This document shows, in pieces, positions 20,744-28,771 of a DNA stretch of 64,000 nt. Made by a program: the position numbers and the translations under genes. Below the pieces are notes generated by a model. It worked only from the letters and a program-made list of their open reading frames with translations. It was not told where the DNA came from and made no database searches. Origin of the DNA: Gammaproteobacteria bacterium HGW-Gammaproteobacteria-3 (GTDB lineage: Bacteria; Pseudomonadota; Gammaproteobacteria; Methylococcales; Methylomonadaceae). The first letter of the stretch is position 1. The number at the start of each line of letters is the position of its first letter. The DNA is taken from contig PGZD01000002.1 in NCBI GenBank assembly GCA_002843155.1, positions 44,058 through 108,057 on the forward strand, given 5' to 3'.

Positions 20744-21351
20744 TGGAAGCTTACATCAGTCTTTTTGTCAAAGCGGTTTTCATTGAAAACCTGGCGTTGT
20801 CGTTTTTCTTAGGGATGTGTACTTTTCTGGCCGTTTCCAAGAAAATTTCCACCGCCATGGGTTTAGGCGTCGCCGTGATGTTGGTGCAAACCATCACGGT
20901 ACCTGCCAATAACCTTATTTATCACAGTTTATTAAAAGAAGACGCGCTGTCCTGGATGGGCATTACCGGCGTCGATCTGAGTTTTCTGGCTTTGTTGAGC
21001 AGTATCGGCATGATTGCGGCGCTGGTGCAGATTCTGGAAATGATACTGGATAAATTCTTTCCGGCGCTGCACTCTGCATTGGGTATTTTCCTGCCTTTGA
21101 TTACCGTCAACTGCGCTATTTTGGGCGGCAGTTTATTCATGATAGAGCGTGATTATAACTTTGGAGAAAGTGTAACTTATGGGATTGGCAGTGGTTTTGG
21201 CTGGGCCTTGGCCATCACGGTTATGGCCGGGGTACGCGAAAAACTGAAATACAGCGATATACCTGCGGGTCTGCAAGGGCTCGGTATCACTTTTATTACT
21301 GCGGGTCTGATGTCACTCGGCTTCATGGCTTTTTCTGGAATTCAACTTTAA
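20743..21351 (+). CDS. nqrE: Na+-NQR subunit E
   Basis: This 202-residue membrane subunit is homologous to NqrD and inserted in the opposite orientation. Cys26 ([11 protein letters not shown]) and the Cys in [11 protein letters not shown] match the iron-site cysteines of the family. It overlaps nqrD by one base, and nqrF follows after 12 bases. Confidence 0.97.
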   Translation: MEAYISLFVKAVFIENLALSFFLGMCTFLAVSKKISTAMGLGVAVMLVQTITVPANNLIYHSLLKEDALSWMGITGVDLSFLALLSSIGMIAALVQILEMILDKFFPALHSALGIFLPLITVNCAILGGSLFMIERDYNFGESVTYGIGSGFGWALAITVMAGVREKLKYSDIPAGLQGLGITFITAGLMSLGFMAFSGIQL

Positions 21352-21363
21352 GAAGGTAGCGTA

Positions 21364-22584
21364 ATGCTGGAAATTGCATTAGGGATCATTATTTTCACGG
21401 TAATCGTGATTGCGCTGGTATTTGTCATTATCGGTGCAAAAAGTAAACTGGTAGCCTCGGGTAATGTTGATATTCTGATCAATGACGAGAAGACCATTCA
21501 TGTGCCTGTCGGCGTTAAATTATTAACCGCTTTGGCCGATAACGGCTTGTTTGTGCCTTCCGCCTGTGGCGGCGGCGGTACTTGTGCCCAATGCCGGGTC
21601 AAAGTGCATTCGGGCGGCGGCGAGATTCTGCCGACTGAGACTTCACATATCACCAAACGTGAAGCGGCGGAAGGTGAGCGGCTTTCATGCCAGGTGACGG
21701 TTAAACACAACATGAGCATCGAAGTCGAAGACGATGTTTTCGGCGTCAAAAAATGGGAATGCACCGTCAAGTCAAACCATAATGTTGCGACATTTATCAA
21801 AGAGCTGGTGCTCGACTTGCCCGAAGGCGAAGCCATTAATTACCGGGCCGGCGGTTACATTCAAATCGAATGCCCGCCTCATGTGGTCAAATACAGTGAT
21901 TTTGACGTTGAGGAAAGATTCCGTGAAGATTGGGATAAATTCAATCTGTGGCGCTATGTCTCGGAAGTCAAAGAACCCGCTCTGCGAGCGTATTCGATGG
22001 CCTCATACCCGGAAGAAAAAGAAATCATGCTCAACGTGCGTATCGCCTCGCCGCCACCGGGCGCGCCCGATACCGTTCCACCGGGCATTATGTCGTCGTA
22101 TATTTTCAGCCTGAAACCAGGGGATAAATGTATTGTTTCAGGACCTTACGGCGAATTTTTCGCGCAGGATACCGATAAGGAAATGGTGTTTGTCGGCGGC
22201 GGTGCCGGTATGGCGCCAATGCGTTCACATATTTTCGACCAGTTGCGCAGACTCAAGTCAAAACGGAAAATGACTTTCTGGTATGGCGCCCGTAGCAAGC
22301 GCGAAATGTTCTATGTCGAAGACTTCGATATGCTCGCCGCTGAAAATGATAATTTCGAATGGCATGTCGCCTTGTCCGATCCATTGCCGGACGATGACTG
22401 GAATGGCTACACCGGTTTCATTCATAATGTGCTTTATGAAAACTATATTAAGAACCATCCCGCACCGGAAGATTGCGAGTTTTACATGTGCGGACCTCCG
22501 ATTATGAATTCATCGGTGATCAATATGCTTTTGGATAACGGCGTCGAGCCGGAAAGTATTTTCCTAGACGATTTTGGCGGTTAA
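21364..22584 (+). CDS. nqrF: Na+-NQR subunit F (NADH dehydrogenase, FAD, 2Fe-2S)
   Basis: NqrF takes electrons from NADH. It has one N-terminal membrane helix, a plant-type ferredoxin domain with ligands in [14 protein letters not shown] and LSCQ (about residues 60-115), an FAD domain (RAYSMASYP, about residue 210) and an NADH domain ([15 protein letters not shown], ending MCGPPIMN). The C-terminal DDFGG is typical. 406 residues. An A/T-rich hairpin and an inserted 262-bp repeat element separate it from nqrM. Confidence 0.97.
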   Translation: MLEIALGIIIFTVIVIALVFVIIGAKSKLVASGNVDILINDEKTIHVPVGVKLLTALADNGLFVPSACGGGGTCAQCRVKVHSGGGEILPTETSHITKREAAEGERLSCQVTVKHNMSIEVEDDVFGVKKWECTVKSNHNVATFIKELVLDLPEGEAINYRAGGYIQIECPPHVVKYSDFDVEERFREDWDKFNLWRYVSEVKEPALRAYSMASYPEEKEIMLNVRIASPPPGAPDTVPPGIMSSYIFSLKPGDKCIVSGPYGEFFAQDTDKEMVFVGGGAGMAPMRSHIFDQLRRLKSKRKMTFWYGARSKREMFYVEDFDMLAAENDNFEWHVALSDPLPDDDWNGYTGFIHNVLYENYIKNHPAPEDCEFYMCGPPIMNSSVINMLLDNGVEPESIFLDDFGG

Positions 22585-22595
22585 TTCAGGAAAGC

Positions 22596-22622
22596 TTTAA
22601 CCCTTTTATTTTTAGGGTTAAA
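22596..22622. terminator. A/T-rich hairpin after nqrF
   Basis: TTTAACCCT (22596-22604) pairs with AGGGTTAAA (22614-22622) around a nine-base T-rich loop, 12 bases past the nqrF stop. No T-run follows, so termination may be partial. Confidence 0.45.
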
Positions 22623-22645
22623 CTTCAGGCTAAGGGCATTCCCCA

Positions 22646-22907
22646 TATACTTCGCGCGGCCGAAGTTTGCGGATTTTATGACATAAGCTATTTTGTTCGA
22701 CGCTTACACGGAAGTAAGCGGTAAACTGCGTCGGGAACAGGCAGTCGAGAGCAAGGCGCGAAAACAGGAGCATAGCCCGAGCTATGTAACTGTTTTCGCA
22801 AAGCGTCGCTCTTGGCTCACGCCCCTTACCTACATCCTTGTAGGCAACGCCGCTATCGGACAAAATAGCACGTTAGCTTAACAGCAAATGTGGCCGCGCG
22901 AAGTATA
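22646..22907. mobile_element. Miniature inverted-repeat element, copy 1 (262 bp)
   Basis: The element begins TATACTTCGCGCGGCC and ends with its exact 16-base inverse, GGCCGCGCGAAGTATA. Matching subterminal GCTATTTTGT motifs lie inside both ends. The interior carries small stems and no credible gene. A second copy lies at 25143-25385 and shares most of its sequence, with about 19 bases missing from its middle. It has no transposase, so it would be a non-autonomous element moved in trans or a dispersed structured repeat. It sits between nqrF and nqrM. Confidence 0.8.
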
Positions 22908-23007
22908 AAGAGGAGCTTGACTTTTCCGCTCCTCGTTTTCTTTTCTGCTTGCTAAGCGTTTGACGGGTTTTACCGCCGACAAGCGTGTAGCCTCTGGAGG
23001 TGACATC

Positions 23008-23187
23008 ATGACTTATTTTTTAATAACATTTATCGTTATGCTGATTGTCATCGCAATCATGGCTGTTGGAGTCATTTTTGGCCGCAATGCGATAAAAGGC
23101 TCTTGCGGCGGCGCCGACAAGGGCGACTGTGTGTGCGTGAAAAAATGTGACAAACGAAAACGCCTGGAAGCGGAAGGTAAAGTATAA
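23008..23187 (+). CDS. nqrM: Na+-NQR maturation protein NqrM
   Basis: This 59-residue protein has one membrane helix (residues 3-25, TYFLITFIVMLIVIAIMAVG) followed by a cysteine cluster (SCGGADKGDCVCVKKC). These are the features of NqrM (DUF539), needed to load iron into the NqrD/NqrE site. The start ATG at 23008 is fixed by TGGAGGTGA just upstream; a longer in-frame reading from 22960 is not supported. The gene usually follows nqrF or apbE directly. Here 423 bases intervene, including an inserted repeat element, and no apbE is present. Confidence 0.9.
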   Translation: MTYFLITFIVMLIVIAIMAVGVIFGRNAIKGSCGGADKGDCVCVKKCDKRKRLEAEGKV

Positions 23188-23223
23188 ATACCGCTAAAAC
23201 AATTAAAATAAGGAGCTATTAAT

Positions 23224-23625
23224 ATGTTGGCTAAAATTACCGTCGCCGATTACATGACTAAGAGGGTGGTTACGCTTAAAGACCAGGCTGATGTCATAGA
23301 ATCAATTCAAATGATGCTGAATCATAAGATTACCTGTGCCCCGGTGGTCAATGATCAAGGCCGCCTGGTGGGTATGTTTTCCGAGCGAGACAGCATGAAA
23401 GTGGTGCTCGAAAATGCGTATAATCAAGGCGGTGCGGGAAAAGTAGAAGAGTTTATGACGCGTGAAATAAAATCCGTCGCTGTCGATGCCAGTATTTTGG
23501 ATCTCGCCCAAAGATTCGAATCTTCAAATATCCGAAGTTTTCCGGTGTTTGATGATGACGCCCGGCTTGTCGGTATCGTCAGTCGTACCGATGTCTTAAA
23601 AGCGCTCACGGCCAAAAAGAAATAA
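23224..23625 (+). CDS. CBS-pair domain protein
   Basis: This 133-residue protein consists of two CBS motifs (about residues 8-62 and 75-130), which together form a Bateman module that commonly binds adenine nucleotides. Conserved signs are VADYMTKRVVTL, CAPVVNDQGRLVGMFSERD and FPVFDDDARLVGIVSRTDVLKAL. No effector domain is attached, so it probably acts by binding a partner. AAGGAG stands nine bases before the ATG. It lies 36 bases after nqrM and 14 before sbcB. The target is unknown. Confidence 0.85.
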   Translation: MLAKITVADYMTKRVVTLKDQADVIESIQMMLNHKITCAPVVNDQGRLVGMFSERDSMKVVLENAYNQGGAGKVEEFMTREIKSVAVDASILDLAQRFESSNIRSFPVFDDDARLVGIVSRTDVLKALTAKKK

Positions 23626-23639
23626 TTTCAAATTTAATC

Positions 23640-25085
23640 ATGACCACCTCAACGCTGTACTGGCATGATTATGAAACTTTCGGCACCGACCCTGCGCGCG
23701 ACAGGCCGGTGCAATTTGCAGGGGTACGCACCGACCTGGATTTGCGCACTGTCGGTGAGCCTTTAAATATATATTGCCGACCGGCACTGGACACTCTGCC
23801 GCAGCCCGAGGCTTGTCTTGTCACCGGAATCACGCCGCAACTCGCAGAGGCCAAGGGCGTGTGCGAGGCTGAATTCATCGGCATCATTCAGGAGCAGATG
23901 GCTCAGCCTAATACCTGCGTATTGGGCTATAACAGTTTGCGTTTCGATGATGAGGTGACACGCAATACATTATACCGAAACCTGCGCGACCCTTATCAAC
24001 GGGAATGGCAAAACGGCAATTCGCGCTGGGATTTGCTCGATGTGCTCAGGGCGGCGTGGGCGCTGCGCCCTGAAGGGATTGAGTGGCCTCTGGATAATGA
24101 AGGTGTACCGGTGTTTCGCCTGGAGCTTTTGACCGAAGCGAACGCGCTGGAGCATGAGTCGGCGCATGACGCACTAGCGGATGTTTATGCCACTATCGCC
24201 ATGGCCAGGCTGCTTAAAACCGCCCAGCCCAAACTTTACCGGTTTCTCTTTGAACACCGGACAAAAGCGGCAGCAGGTGATCTTTTACAACTGGGTAAAG
24301 GTGCGCCTGTCGTGCATATCTCCGGTAAATACCCGGCCCGAAAAAATTGTCTGGCTGTTGTGCTGCCTATTTGCCGGCATCCGACCAACAGCAATGGCAT
24401 TATCGTCTATGATTTGTCCGTTGACCCGGAGGCACTGTTATCGTTGTCCGCAGAAGACATCAGGCAACGGATTTTTACGCCTTCTGCACAACTGCCGCAA
24501 GGAGTGGAGCGTGTTCCTTTGAAAACGGTGCATGTCAATAAATGCCCGGTTTTGGCGCCGATCAAAGTTATCCGCCCGCAGGATGCGGCACGCCTGCAAC
24601 TCGATCTTGAAGCGTGCTGCCGACATATTGAAAGAATAATGGCTGTGCCGGAGTTGACGGCTAAAATAACCCAAGTATTTAACGCGGATTATTCCCGCCA
24701 GGAGACCGACCCGGATTTGATGATTTACAGTGGCGGTTTTTTTAATGACCGCGACAAACAGCTCATGGCCAAAATCCAGTGCACGACGCCGGAACGATTA
24801 GCCCATATGTCTTTTGATTTCAATGACGCACGTTTGCCTGAAATGTTGTTCCGGTACCGCGCCCGGAATTATCCCGAAACCTTGACTGCAGAAGAACAAA
24901 TACGTTGGCGGGAAGATTGCCGACGCCGGTTGACACAGCCGGAGGCAGGATCGGCTCAGGTGTTGGGCGACTTTGTCGAAAAGTTGCATGCCTTGCGCGC
25001 CGATGCCTCTGCCGATCAGACTATTGTCAGCGCTTTACAGCAGTTTGCCGATGAAAAAATGCGGCAATTATCGATAAGCCTGTAA
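23640..25085 (+). CDS. sbcB: Exodeoxyribonuclease I
   Basis: SbcB degrades single-stranded DNA 3' to 5' in recombination and mismatch repair. The DEDD exonuclease domain has WHDYETFGTDPARDRPVQFAGVR (ExoI motif, Asp and Glu) at the start, LGYNSLRFDDEVTR (ExoII) near residue 100 and HDALADVYATIAMA (ExoIII) near residue 180. The SH3-like and helical C-terminal domains follow (GGFFNDRDKQLM, RYRARNYPETL). 481 residues, full length. Confidence 0.95.
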   Translation: MTTSTLYWHDYETFGTDPARDRPVQFAGVRTDLDLRTVGEPLNIYCRPALDTLPQPEACLVTGITPQLAEAKGVCEAEFIGIIQEQMAQPNTCVLGYNSLRFDDEVTRNTLYRNLRDPYQREWQNGNSRWDLLDVLRAAWALRPEGIEWPLDNEGVPVFRLELLTEANALEHESAHDALADVYATIAMARLLKTAQPKLYRFLFEHRTKAAAGDLLQLGKGAPVVHISGKYPARKNCLAVVLPICRHPTNSNGIIVYDLSVDPEALLSLSAEDIRQRIFTPSAQLPQGVERVPLKTVHVNKCPVLAPIKVIRPQDAARLQLDLEACCRHIERIMAVPELTAKITQVFNADYSRQETDPDLMIYSGGFFNDRDKQLMAKIQCTTPERLAHMSFDFNDARLPEMLFRYRARNYPETLTAEEQIRWREDCRRRLTQPEAGSAQVLGDFVEKLHALRADASADQTIVSALQQFADEKMRQLSISL

Positions 25086-25142
25086 AGATCCGGTTCACCT
25101 GAAATTCATGAAAATCATCGATAATGCGGTCGGTACGAAGTA

Positions 25143-25385
25143 TATACTTTGCGCGGCCACATTTGCGGTTTTTCTGACTTAAGCTATTTTGTTCGACGCT
25201 TACACGGAAGTAAGCGGTGGACTGTGTCGGGAACAGGCAGTCGAAAGCAAGGCGCATAATGAACTATGCAACTGTTTTCGCAAAGCGTCGCTCTTGGCTC
25301 ACGCCCCTTACATCCCTGTAGGCAACGCCGCTATCGGACAAAATAGCACGTTAACTTAACAGCAAATGTGGCCGCGCAAAGTATA
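25143..25385. mobile_element. Miniature inverted-repeat element, copy 2 (243 bp)
   Basis: The 24 bases at 25143-25166 are an exact inverse of the 24 bases at 25362-25385. The ends start TATACTTTGCGCGGCC, against TATACTTCGCGCGGCC in copy 1, and the change is present at both ends of each copy. It lies between sbcB and the MxaD-like gene. Target duplications are not obvious. It carries no coding content. Confidence 0.82.
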
Positions 25386-25410
25386 AATACTAGCCTCAAG
25401 AATTTTGCCT

Positions 25411-25416
25411 TATAAT
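25411..25416 (+). promoter_or_regulatory. Candidate -10 box (TATAAT) for the MxaD-like gene
   Basis: A consensus TATAAT lies 42 bases before the start at 25458 and 26 bases after the repeat element end. No good -35 hexamer was found at 16-18 bases, so an activator or a weak promoter is possible. Confidence 0.35.
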
Positions 25417-25457
25417 ACGAAGTTCAGTTTTTTACGATTCCAGCATAGGAAGTTAAT

Positions 25458-26018
25458 ATGAAAAAAATCACCCTTTTTATTTCAGTTTTAGTGTTCTTTT
25501 TTTCAGCGGCCGCCAGCGCTCACGGCCCGGTTCGCCAAAAAGTTCAGGAAAAGATCAAAATTAACGCGCCCGCCGAGAAAGTGTGGGACATCATTAAAAA
25601 TTATAACGACATGGCCTGGTTGCCGCCTGTCGCCAAAACCGAGGGTGATGGCGGCAATAAAAAAGGCGCGGTGCGCGTTTTGACGCTGAAAGACGGTGGC
25701 ACTATCACGGAAGAGCTGAAAAAATATGATGACAAGAAAATGAAATATGACTATAAAATCACCGATATGAGCACGGCTAAAACCATCACGCATTCGGGTA
25801 AAGAAGAAAACGTACCGGTGTTGCCGGTCAGCAATTATGCGGCAAGTATCGAAGTGAAAGGAAAAGGCGGCAGCAGCGAGGTTATCTGGAAAGCAGGCTA
25901 CTACCGCGCTTATATGAACAACAATCCACCGGCTGAAATGAACGAGGAAGCCGCCAACAGCGCTGTTAAAGGCGTCTTTAAAGCCGGTTTGGAAAATCTG
26001 AAAAAACTGGCCGAATAA
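25458..26018 (+). CDS. Secreted SRPBCC protein, MxaD-like
   Basis: This 186-residue protein has a signal peptide (MKKITLFISVLVFFFSAAASA) and an SRPBCC (START-like) domain from about residue 28 (VQEKIKINAPAEKVWDIIKNYNDMAWLPPVAKTE). It resembles MxaD, a periplasmic protein of methanol-oxidation clusters that aids electron transfer between methanol dehydrogenase and its cytochrome. The following YVTN beta-propeller starts three bases after its stop, indicating co-expression. No dehydrogenase gene is adjacent, so the substrate system is uncertain. Confidence 0.8.
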   Translation: MKKITLFISVLVFFFSAAASAHGPVRQKVQEKIKINAPAEKVWDIIKNYNDMAWLPPVAKTEGDGGNKKGAVRVLTLKDGGTITEELKKYDDKKMKYDYKITDMSTAKTITHSGKEENVPVLPVSNYAASIEVKGKGGSSEVIWKAGYYRAYMNNNPPAEMNEEAANSAVKGVFKAGLENLKKLAE

Positions 26019-26021
26019 AAA

Positions 26022-26984
26022 GTGCCGACAATAAACTTAAAAATTTTGGTACTCGGCGCATGTGCCTTTTCATGGGCGCAGACGCTTAACGCCGCACCTT
26101 TGGCTTATATTTCCAATCAATTGGCTGATAGCGTTTCTATTATTGATACCGGGTCGGGTCGAGTTGTCGATACGATCAAAGTCAGTGGAAAGCCGGCTGG
26201 CGTGGCCGTGTCTGCCGACGATAAGTTTATTTATGTCAGCACTCCGGAAGCCAAAGGCTTTACCGTGATAACGGCCAAAAATCCCCGGCAGGTCACACAT
26301 GTGCCGGTCAGCGCCGGTGCCCTGGGTATAGCTACGGATAACAAGAACCAGCAGGTTTTTGTTGCCGACTGGTATGACAATACCGTCGCGGTTGTCGATG
26401 TCGGGCGCTTGACCGTAACCCAAACCATTCCGGTCGGACGCTCGCCTTCCGGTTTGGTGGTCAGCCCGGACAACCGCTGGCTGTACGTTGCCAACCGTCT
26501 GGATGATGCCGTTTCGCAAATTGATTTACAGCGTCTGGCTATCAGGAATACCACAAAAGTCGGCGAGCATCCTTTTGGTTTGGCTATCGATACAAAAGGC
26601 AAGCGTCTTTATACGGCCAATGTCGAGAGCGACGATGTCACGGTGCTCGATGCTGAAAACCTCAAACGCATCGCTACGGTTAAAGTCAACAGCAGGCCTT
26701 ATGCCCTGGCTTTGGCATTGAATGACAGCTTGTTGTTCGTTACCAATCAGGATGACAATTCGGTTTCGGTTATCGATACGGCTATGCTCAAGACCGTGGC
26801 CTTGATCGATGTCGGCGATAAACCCGAAGGCATCAGCAGCCATCCCGATGGCCGCCTGGTGTATGTGGCCAATTGGTTTGATAGTACGGTCTCGGTTATC
26901 GATGCCAAAACCCTGAAAGTTGTAAAAACCATTGCAACGGGCGAGGGCAGCCGCGCTTTTGGCCGCTTTATAAGCCATCATTGA
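26022..26984 (+). CDS. Secreted YVTN-repeat beta-propeller protein
   Basis: This 320-residue exported protein (hydrophobic leader ending LNAAP) is made of about seven YVTN-type blades, each with a core such as VSIIDTGSGRVVDTIKVSGKP, LYVANRLDDAVSQID or VYVANWFDSTVSVIDAKT. Proteins of this kind are common beside PQQ-dependent alcohol dehydrogenase and methanol oxidation genes, where their role is unclear. The start is GTG, three bases after the MxaD-like stop; no ATG precedes the signal peptide. The two were probably co-inherited as a periplasmic pair. Confidence 0.82.
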   Translation: MPTINLKILVLGACAFSWAQTLNAAPLAYISNQLADSVSIIDTGSGRVVDTIKVSGKPAGVAVSADDKFIYVSTPEAKGFTVITAKNPRQVTHVPVSAGALGIATDNKNQQVFVADWYDNTVAVVDVGRLTVTQTIPVGRSPSGLVVSPDNRWLYVANRLDDAVSQIDLQRLAIRNTTKVGEHPFGLAIDTKGKRLYTANVESDDVTVLDAENLKRIATVKVNSRPYALALALNDSLLFVTNQDDNSVSVIDTAMLKTVALIDVGDKPEGISSHPDGRLVYVANWFDSTVSVIDAKTLKVVKTIATGEGSRAFGRFISHH

Positions 26985-27026
26985 GAACGTACCGGGTTGA
27001 ATTTGGGACACTAAACAGGAAAATGT

Positions 27027-27311
27027 ATGGCTGAAACAGTAGATGAATTAACGGTTACTTATGAAGACGGCGGTATCGAGACAGTCAAGGAACTGGATAA
27101 AAAGGTATTGACCAAAGGCGCATGGGCGACCGTCATATACCGTTATCAGGACTGGAACCGCAGCAAGGAAGAATACGGGCCGGATAAATACACCATTCGC
27201 CGCTATCAAAAGCGCAACGGCGAATACCAGCAAAAATCAAAATTCAATATTTCCAGTAAAGAGCAGGCCAAAAGTATTATCGCAGCTTTGCAAGATTGGC
27301 TGGAAGATTAA
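27027..27311 (+). CDS. Small conserved-looking protein of unknown function
   Basis: 94 residues, soluble, charged, with no cysteine and no signal peptide. It contains a basic, aromatic central stretch (VIYRYQDWNRSKEEYGPDKYTIRRYQKRNG) that could form a beta sheet, then SKFNISSKEQAKSIIAALQDWLED, likely a C-terminal helix. The layout loosely recalls small nucleic-acid-binding folds, but I do not recognise a family. A ribosome binding site (AGGAAAA) precedes the ATG. It follows the beta-propeller gene by 42 bases and is convergent with the YkgJ-type gene. Confidence 0.7.
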   Translation: MAETVDELTVTYEDGGIETVKELDKKVLTKGAWATVIYRYQDWNRSKEEYGPDKYTIRRYQKRNGEYQQKSKFNISSKEQAKSIIAALQDWLED

Positions 27312-27320
27312 TACATCCGG

Positions 27321-27746
27321 TCATAGCCACTCGATGATATGATCTTCCAGGTCGTCCACATCCGATTCTTTAAGCGCATAGCTGGCGATGCTGACGCCGG
27401 CGTCTCCGACACTGTCGGCCGTTCCCGAAACCAGAGGGTGCCAGTCGGGTAAATCCTTGCCGTCGGTCAGCAGGCGGTAGGCGCAAGTGGCCGGTAACCA
27501 GTTAAATTCGGCAAAATCGTGTTGTTTCAAATCCAGACATTCGGGCACCAGTTTTGTGCGTTCGGCATAACGGCTACAGCGGCAAGTGTTCAGATCGATG
27601 AGATCGCAAGCGACAGAAGTCCAGCAGAGATCGCCGGTATCCTCATCTTCGAGTTTGTTCAAACAGCATTTACCACAGCCGTCGCACAGCGATTCCCATT
27701 CCCGGACGCTCATTTCAGACAGTTTTTTAGTTTTCCAGAAGCTCAT
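27321..27746 (-). CDS. YcgN/YkgJ-family cysteine cluster protein (UPF0260)
   Basis: This 141-residue protein carries the CxxCxxCC cluster (CDGCGKCCLNKLEDEDTG) plus further cysteines (VACDLIDLNTCRCSRY, ECL, TCAYRLL), the layout of the UPF0260/YcgN family, which probably binds a metal or Fe-S centre. The ATG at 27746 overlaps the stop of the upstream hydrolase (ATGA). It is the last gene of a three-gene overlapping minus-strand unit. Function unknown. Confidence 0.87.
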   Translation of the reverse strand: MSFWKTKKLSEMSVREWESLCDGCGKCCLNKLEDEDTGDLCWTSVACDLIDLNTCRCSRYAERTKLVPECLDLKQHDFAEFNWLPATCAYRLLTDGKDLPDWHPLVSGTADSVGDAGVSIASYALKESDVDDLEDHIIEWL

Positions 27747-28771
27747 TGCTGCACCCGCTCCATCAGATAGCACAAACAATCCTGTCGAATCACCCGCTCA
27801 TCCAATGTCAACATGGAAGGCATGGTGTTACGGTTAATGAGTAATTCATCGTGCTGTATCGAAAAAAAATCGGTGCTGACATCCTGACCGGTTTCATCCA
27901 GCGCCAGCAGCGGTAGAGTTTGTGTGTTATTGACTTTGCCCCAAAATGTACCGGCAGGGATTTCGTTAAAATTCATGCGTTCTAGGTCTTTATCGAGCAA
28001 CAGGTCGGCATGGGTTTGCTCAAAACTGAAGCTGATTGCGTCGGCAATTTTAACCTGCGCCACGGTATGGTAAAGATCAATGTCTTGATGACGCACGGGG
28101 TGCTTGGAAAATTCAGTTAAATGCAGGCAGGTGTCTATAAAATCCAGGGCGTGTTGTACGCCATTTTGCTGGCCGGGGCGTCCGCATTCGAGCGTTACTG
28201 CCGGACAAATTTTTGCGAAAGCGGCAGATTGGACGCCTTTGGGACGAATAAAATAAACAACCAGCCGGCCGAACAACGAGGCTAATTGCAAAAACCGGTC
28301 ATCGAGCTTATTAATACAGGCGTAGTGGGGATTCAAGCCGGTATTGCTGTGAATATCGATGCTGGCAAAAACCTTGCGATAAGCCATGGTGTTGACAATT
28401 TGTTCCGCCATAAAGGTTTCCGGTGAAGGCGGCAAATCAGTCCCCGGCCAAATGCGGTTGAAATCGGGCTGATGCTCCAATCGTCTCAGGCACCGGACGG
28501 CAGCTTCGGTATTGCCGAAAAAAATCGACAAGGCGCGCGGTAATGTCTGCCCCTGATATTTTTTTAACAGTGCCTGCAAGGCCAGCAATCCGACCGGTTC
28601 GTTGCCGTGCAGCATAACCGAAATAAACAGCGGAGCGGCTTGTTTGCCCGGCAAATGAACCAATGTAGGTCGAGTCAACAAATCGTGTATTTCAGAGGGC
28701 TTGGCATCGAGCAAGCCGTCCGGCAGAGCGTCCGGTTGCGCCAGTTGCGCTGTTTTCAATTGATCGTCCAT
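27743..28771 (-). CDS. AstE/AspA-like zinc amidohydrolase or carboxypeptidase
   Basis: This 342-residue member of the M14/succinylglutamate desuccinylase-aspartoacylase group has zinc ligands in LHGNEPVG (His and Glu) and DIHSNTG (His). A Glu in VTLECGRPGQ is a likely catalytic residue. The ATG at 28771 lies inside the 3' end of the ligase gene, a 16-base overlap; a longer reading to 28867 would overlap it by 112 bases. Its coupling with a GCS2-type ligase suggests that it removes an acyl or amino-acid group from a product of that ligase, or from a related amide. Substrate unknown. Confidence 0.8.
   Translation of the reverse strand: MDDQLKTAQLAQPDALPDGLLDAKPSEIHDLLTRPTLVHLPGKQAAPLFISVMLHGNEPVGLLALQALLKKYQGQTLPRALSIFFGNTEAAVRCLRRLEHQPDFNRIWPGTDLPPSPETFMAEQIVNTMAYRKVFASIDIHSNTGLNPHYACINKLDDRFLQLASLFGRLVVYFIRPKGVQSAAFAKICPAVTLECGRPGQQNGVQHALDFIDTCLHLTEFSKHPVRHQDIDLYHTVAQVKIADAISFSFEQTHADLLLDKDLERMNFNEIPAGTFWGKVNNTQTLPLLALDETGQDVSTDFFSIQHDELLINRNTMPSMLTLDERVIRQDCLCYLMERVQQ

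Noticed and set aside
22646..25385. Genes inside the two repeat elements (short open frames on both strands)
   Set aside because: The frames are not preserved between the two copies and have no ribosome binding sites.
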